Assembly: GCF_954871325.1 (NCBI RefSeq)
Contig: NC_088778.1
Location: forward strand, 13,729,666-13,793,665
Reading direction: 5' to 3'
DNA from: Gordionus sp. m RMFG-2023
Lineage: Eukaryota > Nematomorpha > Gordioida > Chordodea > Parachordodidae
DNA: 64,000 bases
This document shows, piece by piece, positions 37,601-49,090 of this stretch; within the stretch, counting starts at the first letter, position 1; the number at the start of each line of letters is the position of its first letter. The translations under genes were made by a program, and so were the position numbers. The notes under the pieces were generated by a model. That model did not search any database. It was not told the origin of the DNA and worked only from the letters and a program-made list of their open reading frames with translations.

Positions 37601-40600
37601 GACTTAATAATAGCCTCCAAAAGATTCTCAGCATCTGATAATATTTTTTCTTGCTTAATTAAAATTCGAGCGCTGCAAATATAACCTCATTTAGTTCAAT
37701 TCACTGACTTTTCTTTCAATGAATCGAATTAAAATCTTATCACCACACGTTCGAATAAACAACTCCCTCATCTTGGGTGGTGTGAAAATGTTACAAACCA
37801 AAGATATTGCTTCTAAATTTTGAAATATATTCGCATTATTAAAGATAATATACATTAAACATAAATAATAATATTAAAAACGAATAAATTCCAATTAAAT
37901 TTAAATATTTTTACGTACTATTCCTGATATCCCAAATTTCATACAAAAATAAAAAAGTGAACAATACAAAATTTAAAAAAGATATCAAAAATTAAAAAAA
38001 ACTTTCTTCACATTAAATAAACAAATAAAATTTACATAGTCTATTTCACGACTTATATTCTCTAATAAAAAAGCACCCGGTTTAGAATCATAATAACGTA
38101 GGAAAATTATAAGTCAACAAAAACTATCTTTAATAAAAAACGGTAAATAACATTTACTTGCAACAGGCAGCAGTCTGGGCCACCAAAATTTAACTATTTA
38201 TAGACTACTAAAGTTTGGTTATAGTGCAATAATTTTTACATGATATGTGATATTAACATTAAGCGCCTATTCATTTACATTGTAGATACAACAAAGCAAC
38301 ACCTAGTTCTCTTAAAAGCCCATCAAACTGGGAAACAAAAAATTAAAATAAATATGTGAACAACCATCTACGTTTTTTGGGTAAAGTTACCTGTACACTT
38401 AACAAGATAAGCTTGCTATTTAAACGTTCACGGGAAAAAGCCCTTACCCAATAAAATAAAATAATTAATTAGGCGAGTTCTAGGTTATATTTATTTTGTG
38501 CTATCTCATGTTAACGAACCATCTGTGGGATTATCACTTTTATTTTTGAAATGCGGATGTTTAAATTTTTTTCCCTTAGTTCCTAAGAGGTTTAATCAAA
38601 AATGAAAAAATTCTAAAGTCTTTAGAAAAGGGTCAATCAAATGTGGAAAAGCTAATCAAAAAGGAAAAGCCCCACAAATCGGACCTTTTTATTTTTTGAT
38701 CGGATATTTTCCTTTTAATCAGATCTTTTCCTTTTTTGATGCGAACTTTTCCACGTTTTTCTTTTTTGAATAGGAATTAGTTTAATTTACCTTTTTAATA
38801 AGCTAAACAGAAGATTAGAACGAAATCTCTTGGCCAAGAACGGGTAGTCTGATAAGTTTGGTAAAAAAATCTCCATAATTCATTTCATTGCATTTAAAAA
38901 TATATATATTATCATATTTTATTCCACAGATTTATCCATTATAATAGCCCTACTTCATGTAGCCTATTCAATCGCCAACTATATAAAAAATTCCGACGAA
39001 GAAAATTTCAAAATAAATGTTCTACCGACGCACATAATTAAAGGCGACACCATAATTAAAAAATTCAATCACGCATCTAGCAATAACCTCTCAAAAAATG
39101 CGATAGTTGTACTATGTCTATCAAAATCATTTTTAGGTTTATTTCTTCAATGGATATGGAGGTTCAATATAATTTGTTCCCGAATCATTGCATTGGTCTT
39201 ATTTGCCTCCATTTTTGAAGCATGGATTTATGTCTATATGAGTAATAATATTATAGATTAGCTAGCGCTTTTTACCAATGATCATTAAACAGTGGCATCA
39301 ATATCATTTAGGCTTGCTAGGAAGTATATCTATTAGGTCATTTTCGACTAAGTTTAAATATTCGTTTAAGAAAGTTTACATGCTAGAGCATGATTAAATC
39401 GATCTCTATTTTTGAAAAAAATAAGGATTTAAATAAATTATATTTTTTGTTTGTATTAATACTTATTTTGCTATATTTAATTTTGCATGTAAGTTCTTGT
39501 TGAATTTTATTTTCATAAGTCGGGTTCAAAAAAAATTCCTGGTTCGGTTCGGGTTTTTAGAAATTTTTAAAAAGAGTCAGGTTAGATTCGGGTTCGGAAG
39601 TTTATTTCAAACCCCCGAGTTTTTTGCTTCAGGTTCGGTTCGAATCCCTGGCCATGTCACTAAACAAGGTATATTACTATAACAATACCTTATATTGGCA
39701 TAATGATTTTATATAGATATAACACTTTAACATGTTAATTGGTAATTTTAACGAGTTTATTATATTAATAGTACTCAGAATTTTCTAAATTATTAATAAG
39801 AAAGAGAGATATATATTATAAAATTTTGCCATCACTTTATTTACGGCTTTGTGTCATTGACTTTTGTGTATAATAATAATTAATTAAATAACTACCCCTC
39901 CCCTTTTTTAAATACAAATAATTTAAACGAGTTTATTATAATTGTTTAAAAAAAGTTTTGCATTGGATTTGTATGACAGTTTGGATATCGTATCAAAAGA
40001 CCCAATTTTCGGGAGCTCCTTTCCAAGAAATTCTATTCAGAGCCGTGCTAGGATGGGTTTATTGCTTCTGTTTTTTCACCGTCATAGGTCGAGGCGATAA
40101 AACCAGATGGAAATTGATAGTTCATCACATTTTCATTGCTTTACAAAATGTAGCAATACTTGCGGTGGTTTATTACCTTGTGGCCCATACTCATAATGTC
40201 CATTCTACGAGTTTTTTTTACGCCGTAGATTATGTGGGGTTAAGAAAACAATATATTAGGTTTAAGCCCACATATCTTCCTAACGATAAAAGTGTAACAG
40301 TTAATGGGACCGAAGAAATGAAAGACAAATACAATGATTATCAAGTTTACATGAGTATTTTGAGAGATTACTTGCTTAGTTACATCTTCATGGGGGTTTT
40401 TGCGACGTTTATGCTAGGTTAGTATATTATAGCATTTTTTTAAATTATTCCTTGTCAAATCGATCATAAAAATATGGTTTTCGGATAACCACTTTTGTTT
40501 TTACTAATTTAATAAACAATAAAAGTTTGTTTCACCTATATTTGGGCAATTTCAGCCTCATAGCTTAGTCATTTTTCTTAATGAGTATCGGTTTTCACTT

Positions 40601-43600
40601 ATTTAACGATTGATATCCTACACGATTATAAATAATAATTTAGAAAATAAAATTTAAATATTTAAAAAGATTTTTTGGTATCTTTTGTCCATAACAATAT
40701 TTAAAAACCTCTTACAGAAAAATGGGTCGCTTCGATTTTAACAAATTTTAAACAAACTTTATTACTACATTCTTGAATACCAAATAGTAAATTAGAGATC
40801 AGCTTTTACGACAGCGTTGGCAAAATCGACGAAAACTAGTATAAAATGTGTAATATTATTTATATTATAGTTTTCGGACAACCCCTTTTGTTTTTACTAA
40901 ATAAATAATAAAAGCTTGTTTCACCTATATATGGGCAATTTCGGCCTCATAGCTTATACTATTTTTTTTAATGAGTATCGTTTCACTTAATTAATGCTTG
41001 ATATACTACACGATTATAAATAATAATTTAGAAATAAAATTTAAATATTTAAAAAGATTTTTTGGTATCTTTTGCACATGACAATATTTAAAAACCTCTT
41101 ACAGAAAAATGGGTCGCTTAGATTTTAACAAATTTTAAACAAACTTTATTACTTCATTCTATATGAATACCAAATAGGAAATTAGAGATCAGCTTTTACG
41201 ACATCGTAGCAAAATCGACGAAAACTAGTATAAAATGAGTAATATTATTTATATATATAGCTTTTCTTAAATGATTAATATGTATGATAATTTTTTAAAT
41301 AATAAATGATCTTAAAAGTTCCTGTAACATTATAGTCCCTGACCGTGAACAAGGCTTTCGGATATGGGATAGGCTTTGGGCCATGCTTTGCACATCTAAC
41401 ATAAAAATATAGCATCAGTTTTTTTTAATTTAAGCATATTTTAAGTATTAAAAAATTTGATTTTAGAAGAATTCTATATATGATATTTTTAGTGTTGTTA
41501 AACGGCTCGATTAGAGCTGATTTTTAAAAACGGCTATCAATATTTTAGTCAGAAAATATTGAGTGTCGCTAATGGATGTCCAAAACCTTGTGCCATCTTT
41601 GACCAAAATCTTTAAGCTTGGATATTATTGTTCTGGAAAAAATATTGAGTTAGCCGTTTTTAAAAATTGGCTCAAATCGAGCTGTTTAACAACACTAGAT
41701 ATTTTCTTCAAAAAGTATATAATAGTCTTAATCTTTATAAAATCTTAAAGGGCCAATTTAAGCCCTGCAGATATATAAATTGTACAGCTTATTTTTGGAT
41801 TTTTGTAAAAATACTTTTATAATTCAACTATTTTTGAAAACTTCTTATATAACTAAAGTCAACTCTTTAATATTAAATTTTTTCTTTCATGATTTTGTTT
41901 GCCTAGCCCATTTTTATCTTAAAACTTTTCTTAAAATAGTCATAAAATGTAAATGGCGCTAATTTATAATGCTTAACATCAAAAATAATTACATTTTAGT
42001 TACTATTATGCCATCTTATGGAATTTTATTGGTTAAATTTGTAAGTTATAATTACTTTTGGAAAAGATAATAACTGATTCTCACTTTTCTAAATTGAAAT
42101 ATATTCCTTGTATTCATTTAAATGACATTATTTTATTTTTAAAAATATGATGTGAATTTTGTTAACGTTTAAGTTAATACTTGTATTTAAAAATCAAATG
42201 TAAATCATTTTTAATATTAAATTTAAACTTTATTTTTAAAACTTCAAAAACTTGTATAAAATTGTCGTTGCTTATTATTTTTCTAACTATATATTATTTT
42301 TCAAAATAATCAATTTGCATTACTTAAAATTCAACATTATCCAAAAGTAATCATCTATTAACGGAATCGTAAATTATATATCAATCTTATATCTTCAACA
42401 TGAATTAATTTATGTCTCTAAGGCATTATAATAATATTTATATTTAAAATAATTCTGAGGTTATCAATACCTGAACAAATTTAATAAAATATAATAGGTT
42501 CTTATAACCAGCGAGTCAGGTACATTTAAAATTATATTAATTTTATTCTAAAAATATGGAAAATTTTTTTCAATATTCATGATATCACTCCTAAATAAAT
42601 TATAATGCCTTAAAACAAATTTCGATAAAAAAAAAAGCTTTTATCGCATTGAAACATCCATATATAGCGACCTCTATAAGTTTTTATACATTATTTATAA
42701 TATTTTTTAAATTACCTGAAGAAATCATTAGAAAAATAAATTTGAAAAATTGAAGTTCATAATATATTCGAAATATCAAATTTCGAATGGAATGAGAAGA
42801 CCAATGTTTAAAAAAATTAATTATAATGTTACCCTCATAATTATCAAATATTGACTTAGTTATTAATATTAGATTCAGTATTCGGACTATTAATTTTAAA
42901 CTAATTATTTAGCATCAGTAAAAGGTAAAAAGGCCGATTTTTGTACCTTCAATTCCAATTATCTCAATAATTCCAAATGAGCTAAAATTTCGTTTTGATT
43001 TAACTAGAACATATATAACTTCCCTACAAATATTAATCAAAATTTGAAGAGGTCGGCTAGCTACTAAATTAAGGTTAAAATATGCAGATTGATGATAGAT
43101 GAAAATCAACCAATAAAAGGACCTACCATATTATGTTAAGGACCTGCACAGTCTGCCCAAAACCTCACTCACAGGCCAGTCACTGTGACAATAACTTTTT
43201 AGATCATATAATATTTAATATCATGTAGGAATAGTATAAAAAAATATTCCTCCTTTTTTTAAACTAGTTTTTAGCGATTTTGCTTATGATGTCATAAAGG
43301 CTCATTAAAATACTATTAGCAATGTTTGTTTAAAATCTTATTAAAATCGGCGCCACCCATTTTTCTGTATGAGGTTTTTAAATATTGTTCTGAAAAAAGA
43401 TGCCCAAAAAATTTTAAGAATATTATTTTGATTTTTTAAATTTATTCTAAAAATATTAAATAGAATACTAAATATTTTTAAGTGTGTAGTTTTTGATGAA
43501 TTCGTAATTAAATAAAAACCGATATATAAAAAAGATTTTCTGTTTCTACCCCCTATAAGTAGAATAGCTAGGAGGCTAAAATTCATAAAAAAAATAGGTT

Positions 43601-45793
43601 ACAACACGAACCTTAGTTTATATGCAAAATTTTGAGAAAATCAAAAGGCTGGCTTAATCGCGATCGATTTGACAAATGACCCAGGTTTTTATTTATTACA
43701 AAATAAAAAAAGAATTACATTATTCAATATAATTTTTAAAAAATGTATATAATTTATTACAATAAAAATCAACAGGCTGGATAGGCATGCTAATTTATTA
43801 CAGATATTATCATTACACTTGTGCCATTAATCCAAATTATGATGGGGGTATCAATAACAGCCAACGTGACGGTTTTACAAAAATGATGGCTAGATTTAAT
43901 TCCAAAGATCTTGCTAGAAAACAATTGATCAACGGGGTATAATTAAATTATTTTCAATCTTATATGATTGTTAAGAAGATTTAGCATTTATAATCCTATT
44001 TTTTTAAATAGGCAAATTATCAGAAGAATAGCAAAAGCGAATCTTATGAAAATCCAATAGGAAGAAGAATTACTTCTGGTCGCTCAAGTTTTAAAAGCTC
44101 ATTTAAAGACAAAATGCCAATCAATGTTATCGACTCGAAACTTAGAAATAATAAAAGCTCATTTTTTAGGACTTATGATTGCATCAATGATATTCATATT
44201 AATTCACCCAAGCACGATAAACACGCTGTTTATGTAAATAATAATGGCAATAATTCGTCATTAGTGTTCGCTACTTCCATGAAATTTAATCACCTAAGCC
44301 TCAATAAGGTTTGCACCGAAAACGATGATTCAAATAAACTTTTAAAAAAACGGGATCCCTTTTTCTCCAAAAGAAAAAGACTGCAAAATGAGATTAGAGA
44401 GTTTTTGGAACAAAACCTACGATCGACTTACAAAAAAAAACCTGAAAACTTTCTATCAGACAAAAATTTGATTGATAAGAACGCTGGCAATTCTATAGCG
44501 ACGATATCTAATGGTGTTAGAAAAAAATTAGAATTTACTGATAATCAAATAAATTGTAATAAATGGAAGGGTGGTTTTAATAAGAAATGTTTTTCTCAAT
44601 TTCACGCTGAAAGCCAAAATCAGATTTCATTTCAAAAGTCTACATTTCTTAACATGCATCAAGAACAGAAAGACATAACAGCTAAAGGCCAAATGGGCAA
44701 AAAAGTTGTCTCGATTGATCTTAAATTATCTGCTTCGTTGTTAAGGAGCCTGCAAATTAAGAGCAAAAAATTTTCAACACTTCCAACACATTTTTTGCCA
44801 ACTACCTCAGATATATCTTTCCCTCAAACGACTAAAACAAATGGTCAGTCGCTATTTATTAAAACTTCTAATAACCTATATGATGAAACTGACGAACTTC
44901 CCGCTGTGAATGATCATTTTGGGATTAGAAACAATGATAAAAATATGAATAAATCTGAATCTGATATATTTCACCTTTCCCCTATTCATAAATTCGAGAA
45001 TCGTTTATCATCTACTATTAATATGATAAGTCCGATATTACAGAAGTCATCAAACGATTCTCATTCATCGAATAACAGTTCCAAACCTATGTTAAGTTAT
45101 TCGGTTAACCAAACTGGTAACAATATCAATTTAACTGGTATGAATGATACCAATAAAACAAACAACTACTCAGGCATCGACAAAGATATAGCTTTAATAT
45201 CGCAAACGAATACTACAAACACTACTGTCACGGACAAGAATAGCTCATCCCTATCTGACACTCCTTTGATTCGATCTTTCAAAGCTGATCACCCCAATTT
45301 AGGCAAAACTTTGAAATGCCTAAATTTTGTACACAATGATTTGACCCTGAAGCCATTTACTTACAATAAAGTCAAATCGATGGCAATGCCGTTGGAGCAA
45401 TTAAGAAATATCGGCAGACTGAATAGCAAGATTATCGCTTTCCTTTCTCCACATCGTCTTGACAAGGGTGCACTTGATCATCTGGATAGAAATAAGAAGA
45501 GTAACGTAAGGACAAAAAACCGAATGCCACAACTGAATAGACACTTATCGTGTAAAAACATTCCTGCCGATTATAATAAATCGCCGATAGTCAAGACCAT
45601 TTCTCGTTATATAAAGCAAACTTGTTCACCATCTCTTAAAATAGCTGTAGCTAATATGACTAAGGAGCACACATCCCCGCTTAAAACGGGTATACAAAAT
45701 ACCACTTTCGCTGCCAAACATGTAGTAAAAACATTTAAAATTTCTTCGCCTTACAAAATACTCAACCAAAAGCTTTATAGAACTCGACTCTGA
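34637..45793 (+). CDS. XK-related protein (XKR family), long C-terminal tail
   Basis: The family are multi-pass membrane proteins of the plasma membrane; some expose phosphatidylserine after caspase cleavage. Eight exons fit in phase: 34637-34697, 34744-34838, 34880-34971, 35011-35225, 38930-39241, 39956-40417, 43776-43936 and 44012-45793, giving about 1059 residues. Family marks include 'DIILIVQYIKEYN' (membrane segment 1), 'LIHISQLGKFYRHL', 'LLDCFSCFLRSIPQIILQ', 'LSIIIALLHVAYSI', 'WRFNIICSRIIALVLFAS', 'FFTVIGRG' and 'GMLIYYRYYHY'. The domain ends near residue 425. The remaining ~630 residues are Ser/Asn/Lys-rich without a known domain, whereas relatives usually have short tails. Introns are 46, 41, 39, 3704, 714, 3358 and 75 bp. 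The ATG at 34637 is the only start that joins exon 2 in phase. AATAAA lies at 45949. The closest XKR paralogue is not resolved. Confidence 0.9.
35770..36010. repeat. Copy of the 300-560 repeat
   Basis: It shares with 300-560 the order 'ttcccaccccattg...', 'agctaataaaaatttccccc' and 'aaagaaaaataagtaaaagtt', so it is a decayed relative of the hAT-like element at 283-1437. Confidence 0.5.
38642..38756. repeat. Inverted repeat in the fourth intron
   Basis: Arms 'gtggaaaagctaatcaaaaa' and the inverse 'ttttttgatgcgaacttttccac' with matching 'ggaaaag' extensions surround a ~60-bp centre. It could be a small MITE or simply a hairpin; no target duplication was recognised. Confidence 0.5.
39487..39660. 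repeat. Insert with repeated 'ggttcgg' motifs
   Basis: A GC-richer patch in the fifth intron of the XK-related gene has several 'ttcgggtt' and 'ggttcggttcg' motifs and ends 'gaatccctggcc'. It looks like a short non-autonomous element or its end, but has no clear boundaries. Confidence 0.4.
40478..41265. repeat. Tandem duplication, ~393-bp unit
   Basis: The segment beginning 'ttttcggataaccac' (40478) recurs at 40871 with about 90-95 percent identity by eye, up to 'aaaactagtataaaatg.gtaatattatttat'. It lies in the sixth intron of the XK-related gene and has no coding frame. Confidence 0.88.
41490..41697. mobile_element. hAT-type MITE with 8-bp TSD
   Basis: The 208-bp element starts 'tagtgttgttaaacggctcg' and ends with the inverse 'cgagctgtttaacaacacta'. 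The target duplication 'gatatttt' is exact (41482-41489 and 41698-41705). It belongs to a family with further copies at 61591-61810 and 63164-63338. It lies in the sixth intron of the XK-related gene. Confidence 0.9.
41780..42110. repeat. Dispersed repeat, copy 1
   Basis: It shares with 46780-47130 the order 'aaaatgtaaatgg.g.taatttat.atgctta', 'ttttagttact.tta..ccatcttatgga' and 'ctctcatttt' over about 300 bp. The nature of the repeat is unknown. Confidence 0.55.
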
Positions 45794-47552
45794 TATTAAT
45801 TTTTTTTAAACATAAAATTATTTAGGAATTGATATCTTGATCATTTTTTATGTTGTTTTGTCGGTGAATTATTGAGTCTATATATTTTTAATACTCATGT
45901 CATATTTTAGTCAAGTTGTTATATTTATATATTAACAATTATTTATTAAATAAACACAATATTTATGCCAAATTTAGCGTTACAAACATAATCAAAATAT
46001 TTAGCCATTATCACGAATTACTTTTTGAATGTGTATATATATAATAATGTATATAGTATAATATTCATGTTTCATTTTTATAACATTTTTAAAGTTTATT
46101 TATTTTATAATTATTATTTTTTAAGAAATAAAAGGATACTAGAATTCTCAAATCATATTAAAGTATTTTCTAACTGATAAAGACAGGATATTATATGCGA
46201 TATATTTTCTAAATTTTATAATAAATTTTAAGATTTTTGAAAAAAATAATAATTATCTTAGAAAGTAATGTTGAACTAAGAGTTATCAAGTGGTACACTT
46301 GGCTCTATTTTATAATTAAATATTAATTTATAATTAATTTCTTATATTTAATTAAATTTTAATATATAATTTCGAAATCAAAATTTAAAATTTTGAAATT
46401 TATATTATAAATCCAATTTAGACACTGATCATCATCTTAAATTTAAAATGTGTGAAACAGATGGGCATGACATATGAGCGATGATATAAACTAAATAACT
46501 CTTTAGTTTTGCTTTTCAATTTTTCCTCTAGTTTTTCACTCCCCGTCCACCGAAGGATATAATATAGATACCCGTCCACTGAAGGATATAATATAGATAT
46601 TTTTCCTAAGAACTACTTAAAATTTTATATGAAAAGTCTATACTCTTGTTTTTCAAGTTTTACGGATGTGAGCACACTTTTATAATTTTTATAGGAAGCA
46701 TTCTACATGGTTATAACTATAAAAAAAATTAAAAAAACTCTTAAGCCATGCTTTTCAAGTTTTTTCCTCATTGGTTCACTAAATGGTCAAATTGAATATC
46801 TTTTTTTTGAAGAATCGCTTTTATACGTGGCTTTAATTATATCAAATTTAAAAAATCGATGAAAACTCTAACCCTGTTCTTCGTTTTTGACTCAGCAGTC
46901 CATTTAGGGTAAAAAAGCTAAAGAAACTATTATTTTATTTTAAAGTTTCTCAATGTAAATAATCATAAAAATGTAAAATGGGGATAATTTATCATGCTTA
47001 GCATAATATTTAAAAATCAACTTCATTTTTGTTACTGTTACCCCATCTTATGGATTTTTATTTGTAATTTTAAAGTTATAAAAATACTCTCGAAAAAGAC
47101 AAAAACCCGATTATCTCTCATTTTTATAAATATTTATTATATTTTACGCCTTTACCTTTGCATAAATTTCATTATATTTCATAAAATAGTTAATTTAAGA
47201 TATTAAAATTATATTTAAAAAAAATAATGTAACATTTAAAATATAATACATATAATATAGACTTCCTTATCAGAATTATGGGTTTTAGTTTAGTCGTAGA
47301 CTTATAATATACATAGATACTGAATCTAATAGTGAATTATTCAACTCGTTCAAAGTAACCATATAATTTTTTATTCGTAATTGTATTATTCGCATGATTC
47401 GCTTTTTAAAATTTTTATCATATTCTTTTAAAATTTATTATTCTTTATTTCAAAATATTGCATATTTGATATATGGTTAATACAAAACAAATATAAATAA
47501 ATGTAATACCAAATGAACAAAATTTATTATAAATTATTATATTATTTATAAC
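45794..47552. other. 3' flank of the XK-related gene, no gene seen
   Basis: The 3' UTR with AATAAA at 45949 is followed by AT-rich sequence. A 28-bp unit 'cccgtccac.gaaggatata' is doubled at 46546-46600. No coding frame of note. Confidence 0.5.
46780..47130. repeat. Dispersed repeat, copy 2
   Basis: Diverged partner of 41780-42110. No coding frame is supported; an open run at 46994-47206 is AT-rich noise. Confidence 0.5.
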
Positions 47553-48334
47553 CAGGGATCCGTAACAAAGGAATTTTTACCTTCCCTCTCCGGTCAAAAA
47601 ATTGCTTCGTTCCGGTTCCAATCAATATATTTTCTAAATCTACATATTTTTAATTTATCTTTATTTAATCATTGAATTAATCAATTATTACATCAAAGCA
47701 ATAATATATTTTCTAAAAGAATATCATTATTGGTTCTTTATGGTTAGTGTCGAAAAACAACGTTCAACACTTACGTGGCTCCATGGAGTTGCTAATACGA
47801 TTTGGATCAATTCATACAGGATAGGATATATTATTTTATTGAATTCCCAGTATTCTAGCAAATTTTTTGATTCATCTAGACCTCGAAAACTTTTTATAGG
47901 TGAAAATATCATCTTTTTTGTAAATATGCTAAGTTTTTTTTTTATCTTTTCACAATGTCGGCATTTGGATGATTTATTATTATGAAAAATAAAATTGTCC
48001 AGTTAAAATTTTATTTAACAAGAAAAAAATTAATTTTATACAAAAAAATAGTTAAATAAAATTTTTAAACTTGATAAAAATGTTTCCCCATCTTTTAACC
48101 TTTTAATTTACTACTTGTTTGTTAATTGTTATTACTTTGCTAGTATTGTATAGTTCAATATGATTATTAATTATTATTATTATAAAACAAAAAGGACTTA
48201 ATATATGCATTTGTTAAATGGATTAAAAATTTTTATTTTTTTAATTTATGGAAATGAAATTTATTTTTAGGAACTTCTGAGACCGTTCCTGTTCCGTTCT
48301 ATAGATTTACTCAAAGTTCCATTCCATGTCTCTG
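47553..48334 (-). mobile_element. Short hAT with exact TSD and a transposase tail
   Basis: The target duplication 'tttataac' is exact (47545-47552 and 48335-48342). Ends are 'cagggatccgtaac' and 'ttccatgtctctg', imperfectly inverted with the usual CAGRG tips. On the minus strand at 47912-47727 the frame reads 'YPILYELIQIVLATPWSHV' and 'SVERCFSTL', the hAT dimerisation domain. At 782 bp it is an internal-deletion derivative that kept only the 3' end of the gene. Confidence 0.9.
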
Positions 48335-48342
48335 TTTATAAC

Positions 48343-49090
48343 AAAAAATGATAACGTTATAAAAATCTAAATATATCTAATAAAAAATATTGTTTTCAGA
48401 GTGTGCAAAAATATTAGAAATAAGAGGAATGAATAGGAATCTTGATGAAAAATCTAAAAAAAATAATTTTATTTTGAAATTCTCAGATGAATCGACATAA
48501 TCAGAATTTAAGGCTGAAGGAAACTCGGTAATACATGAATAATTCTACATGAGAGGTGTGGGTAGGAACAGTTTGCAACCAATTTTTTTTGAAGGGAGTA
48601 GACTCGGGATAGCATAAATTTATTAGAAGATTATCTATTAAACTGATAGATGAAATAGGGCAAAATGTATTGCTGTAAACATTAATACCTTTATTATAGA
48701 CCTAATATAAAACATTAATTTTGCTAAACATTGACCAAATCTATATATCGCACACAATCATTTTCCAAATAAAACAATTTCTGAATCAGTTTCTGCTATC
48801 CTATTGAAATTAATTTAAAAAGGTTAGAGATTCTATCTATAAACCCATATTCATCTAAACAATATACTATAATAATGCATTCATTGTAAATGTGAGTTTT
48901 TAAATTGAATTCATGTTCTAAAAAATAACTCTTTTATGTTCACAATATTTTGATAGTTGTTAGTAGAGCATTAATAATTTAAATTATTCTTTTTAAAATT
49001 TATTAAGGGAGTATTATAATTATAAAGGTATAATTTATAATGTAGAAATATCACCGCCTAAGGCGATATTTTTTAGGGAAGGGGGGGGGG
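48343..49090. other. No supported gene
   Basis: A short open stretch at 48405-48490 ('CAKILEIRGMNRNLDEKS') is followed by stops and looks like decayed coding sequence of unknown origin. A run of ten G marks the insertion point of the next element. Confidence 0.4.

Larger units (their letters stand above)
35226..38929 (+). other. Fourth intron of the XK-related gene, repeat-filled
   Basis: Donor 'gtaatg' and acceptor 'attccacag' bound 3704 bp. It holds GC-richer patches at 35640-35760, a hAT-like terminus 'cagtagcatagctaggag' at 36242 and another, 'cagggttggcaagt', at 36683, neither with a partner found, plus AT-rich filler. No other gene is seen. Confidence 0.6.
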
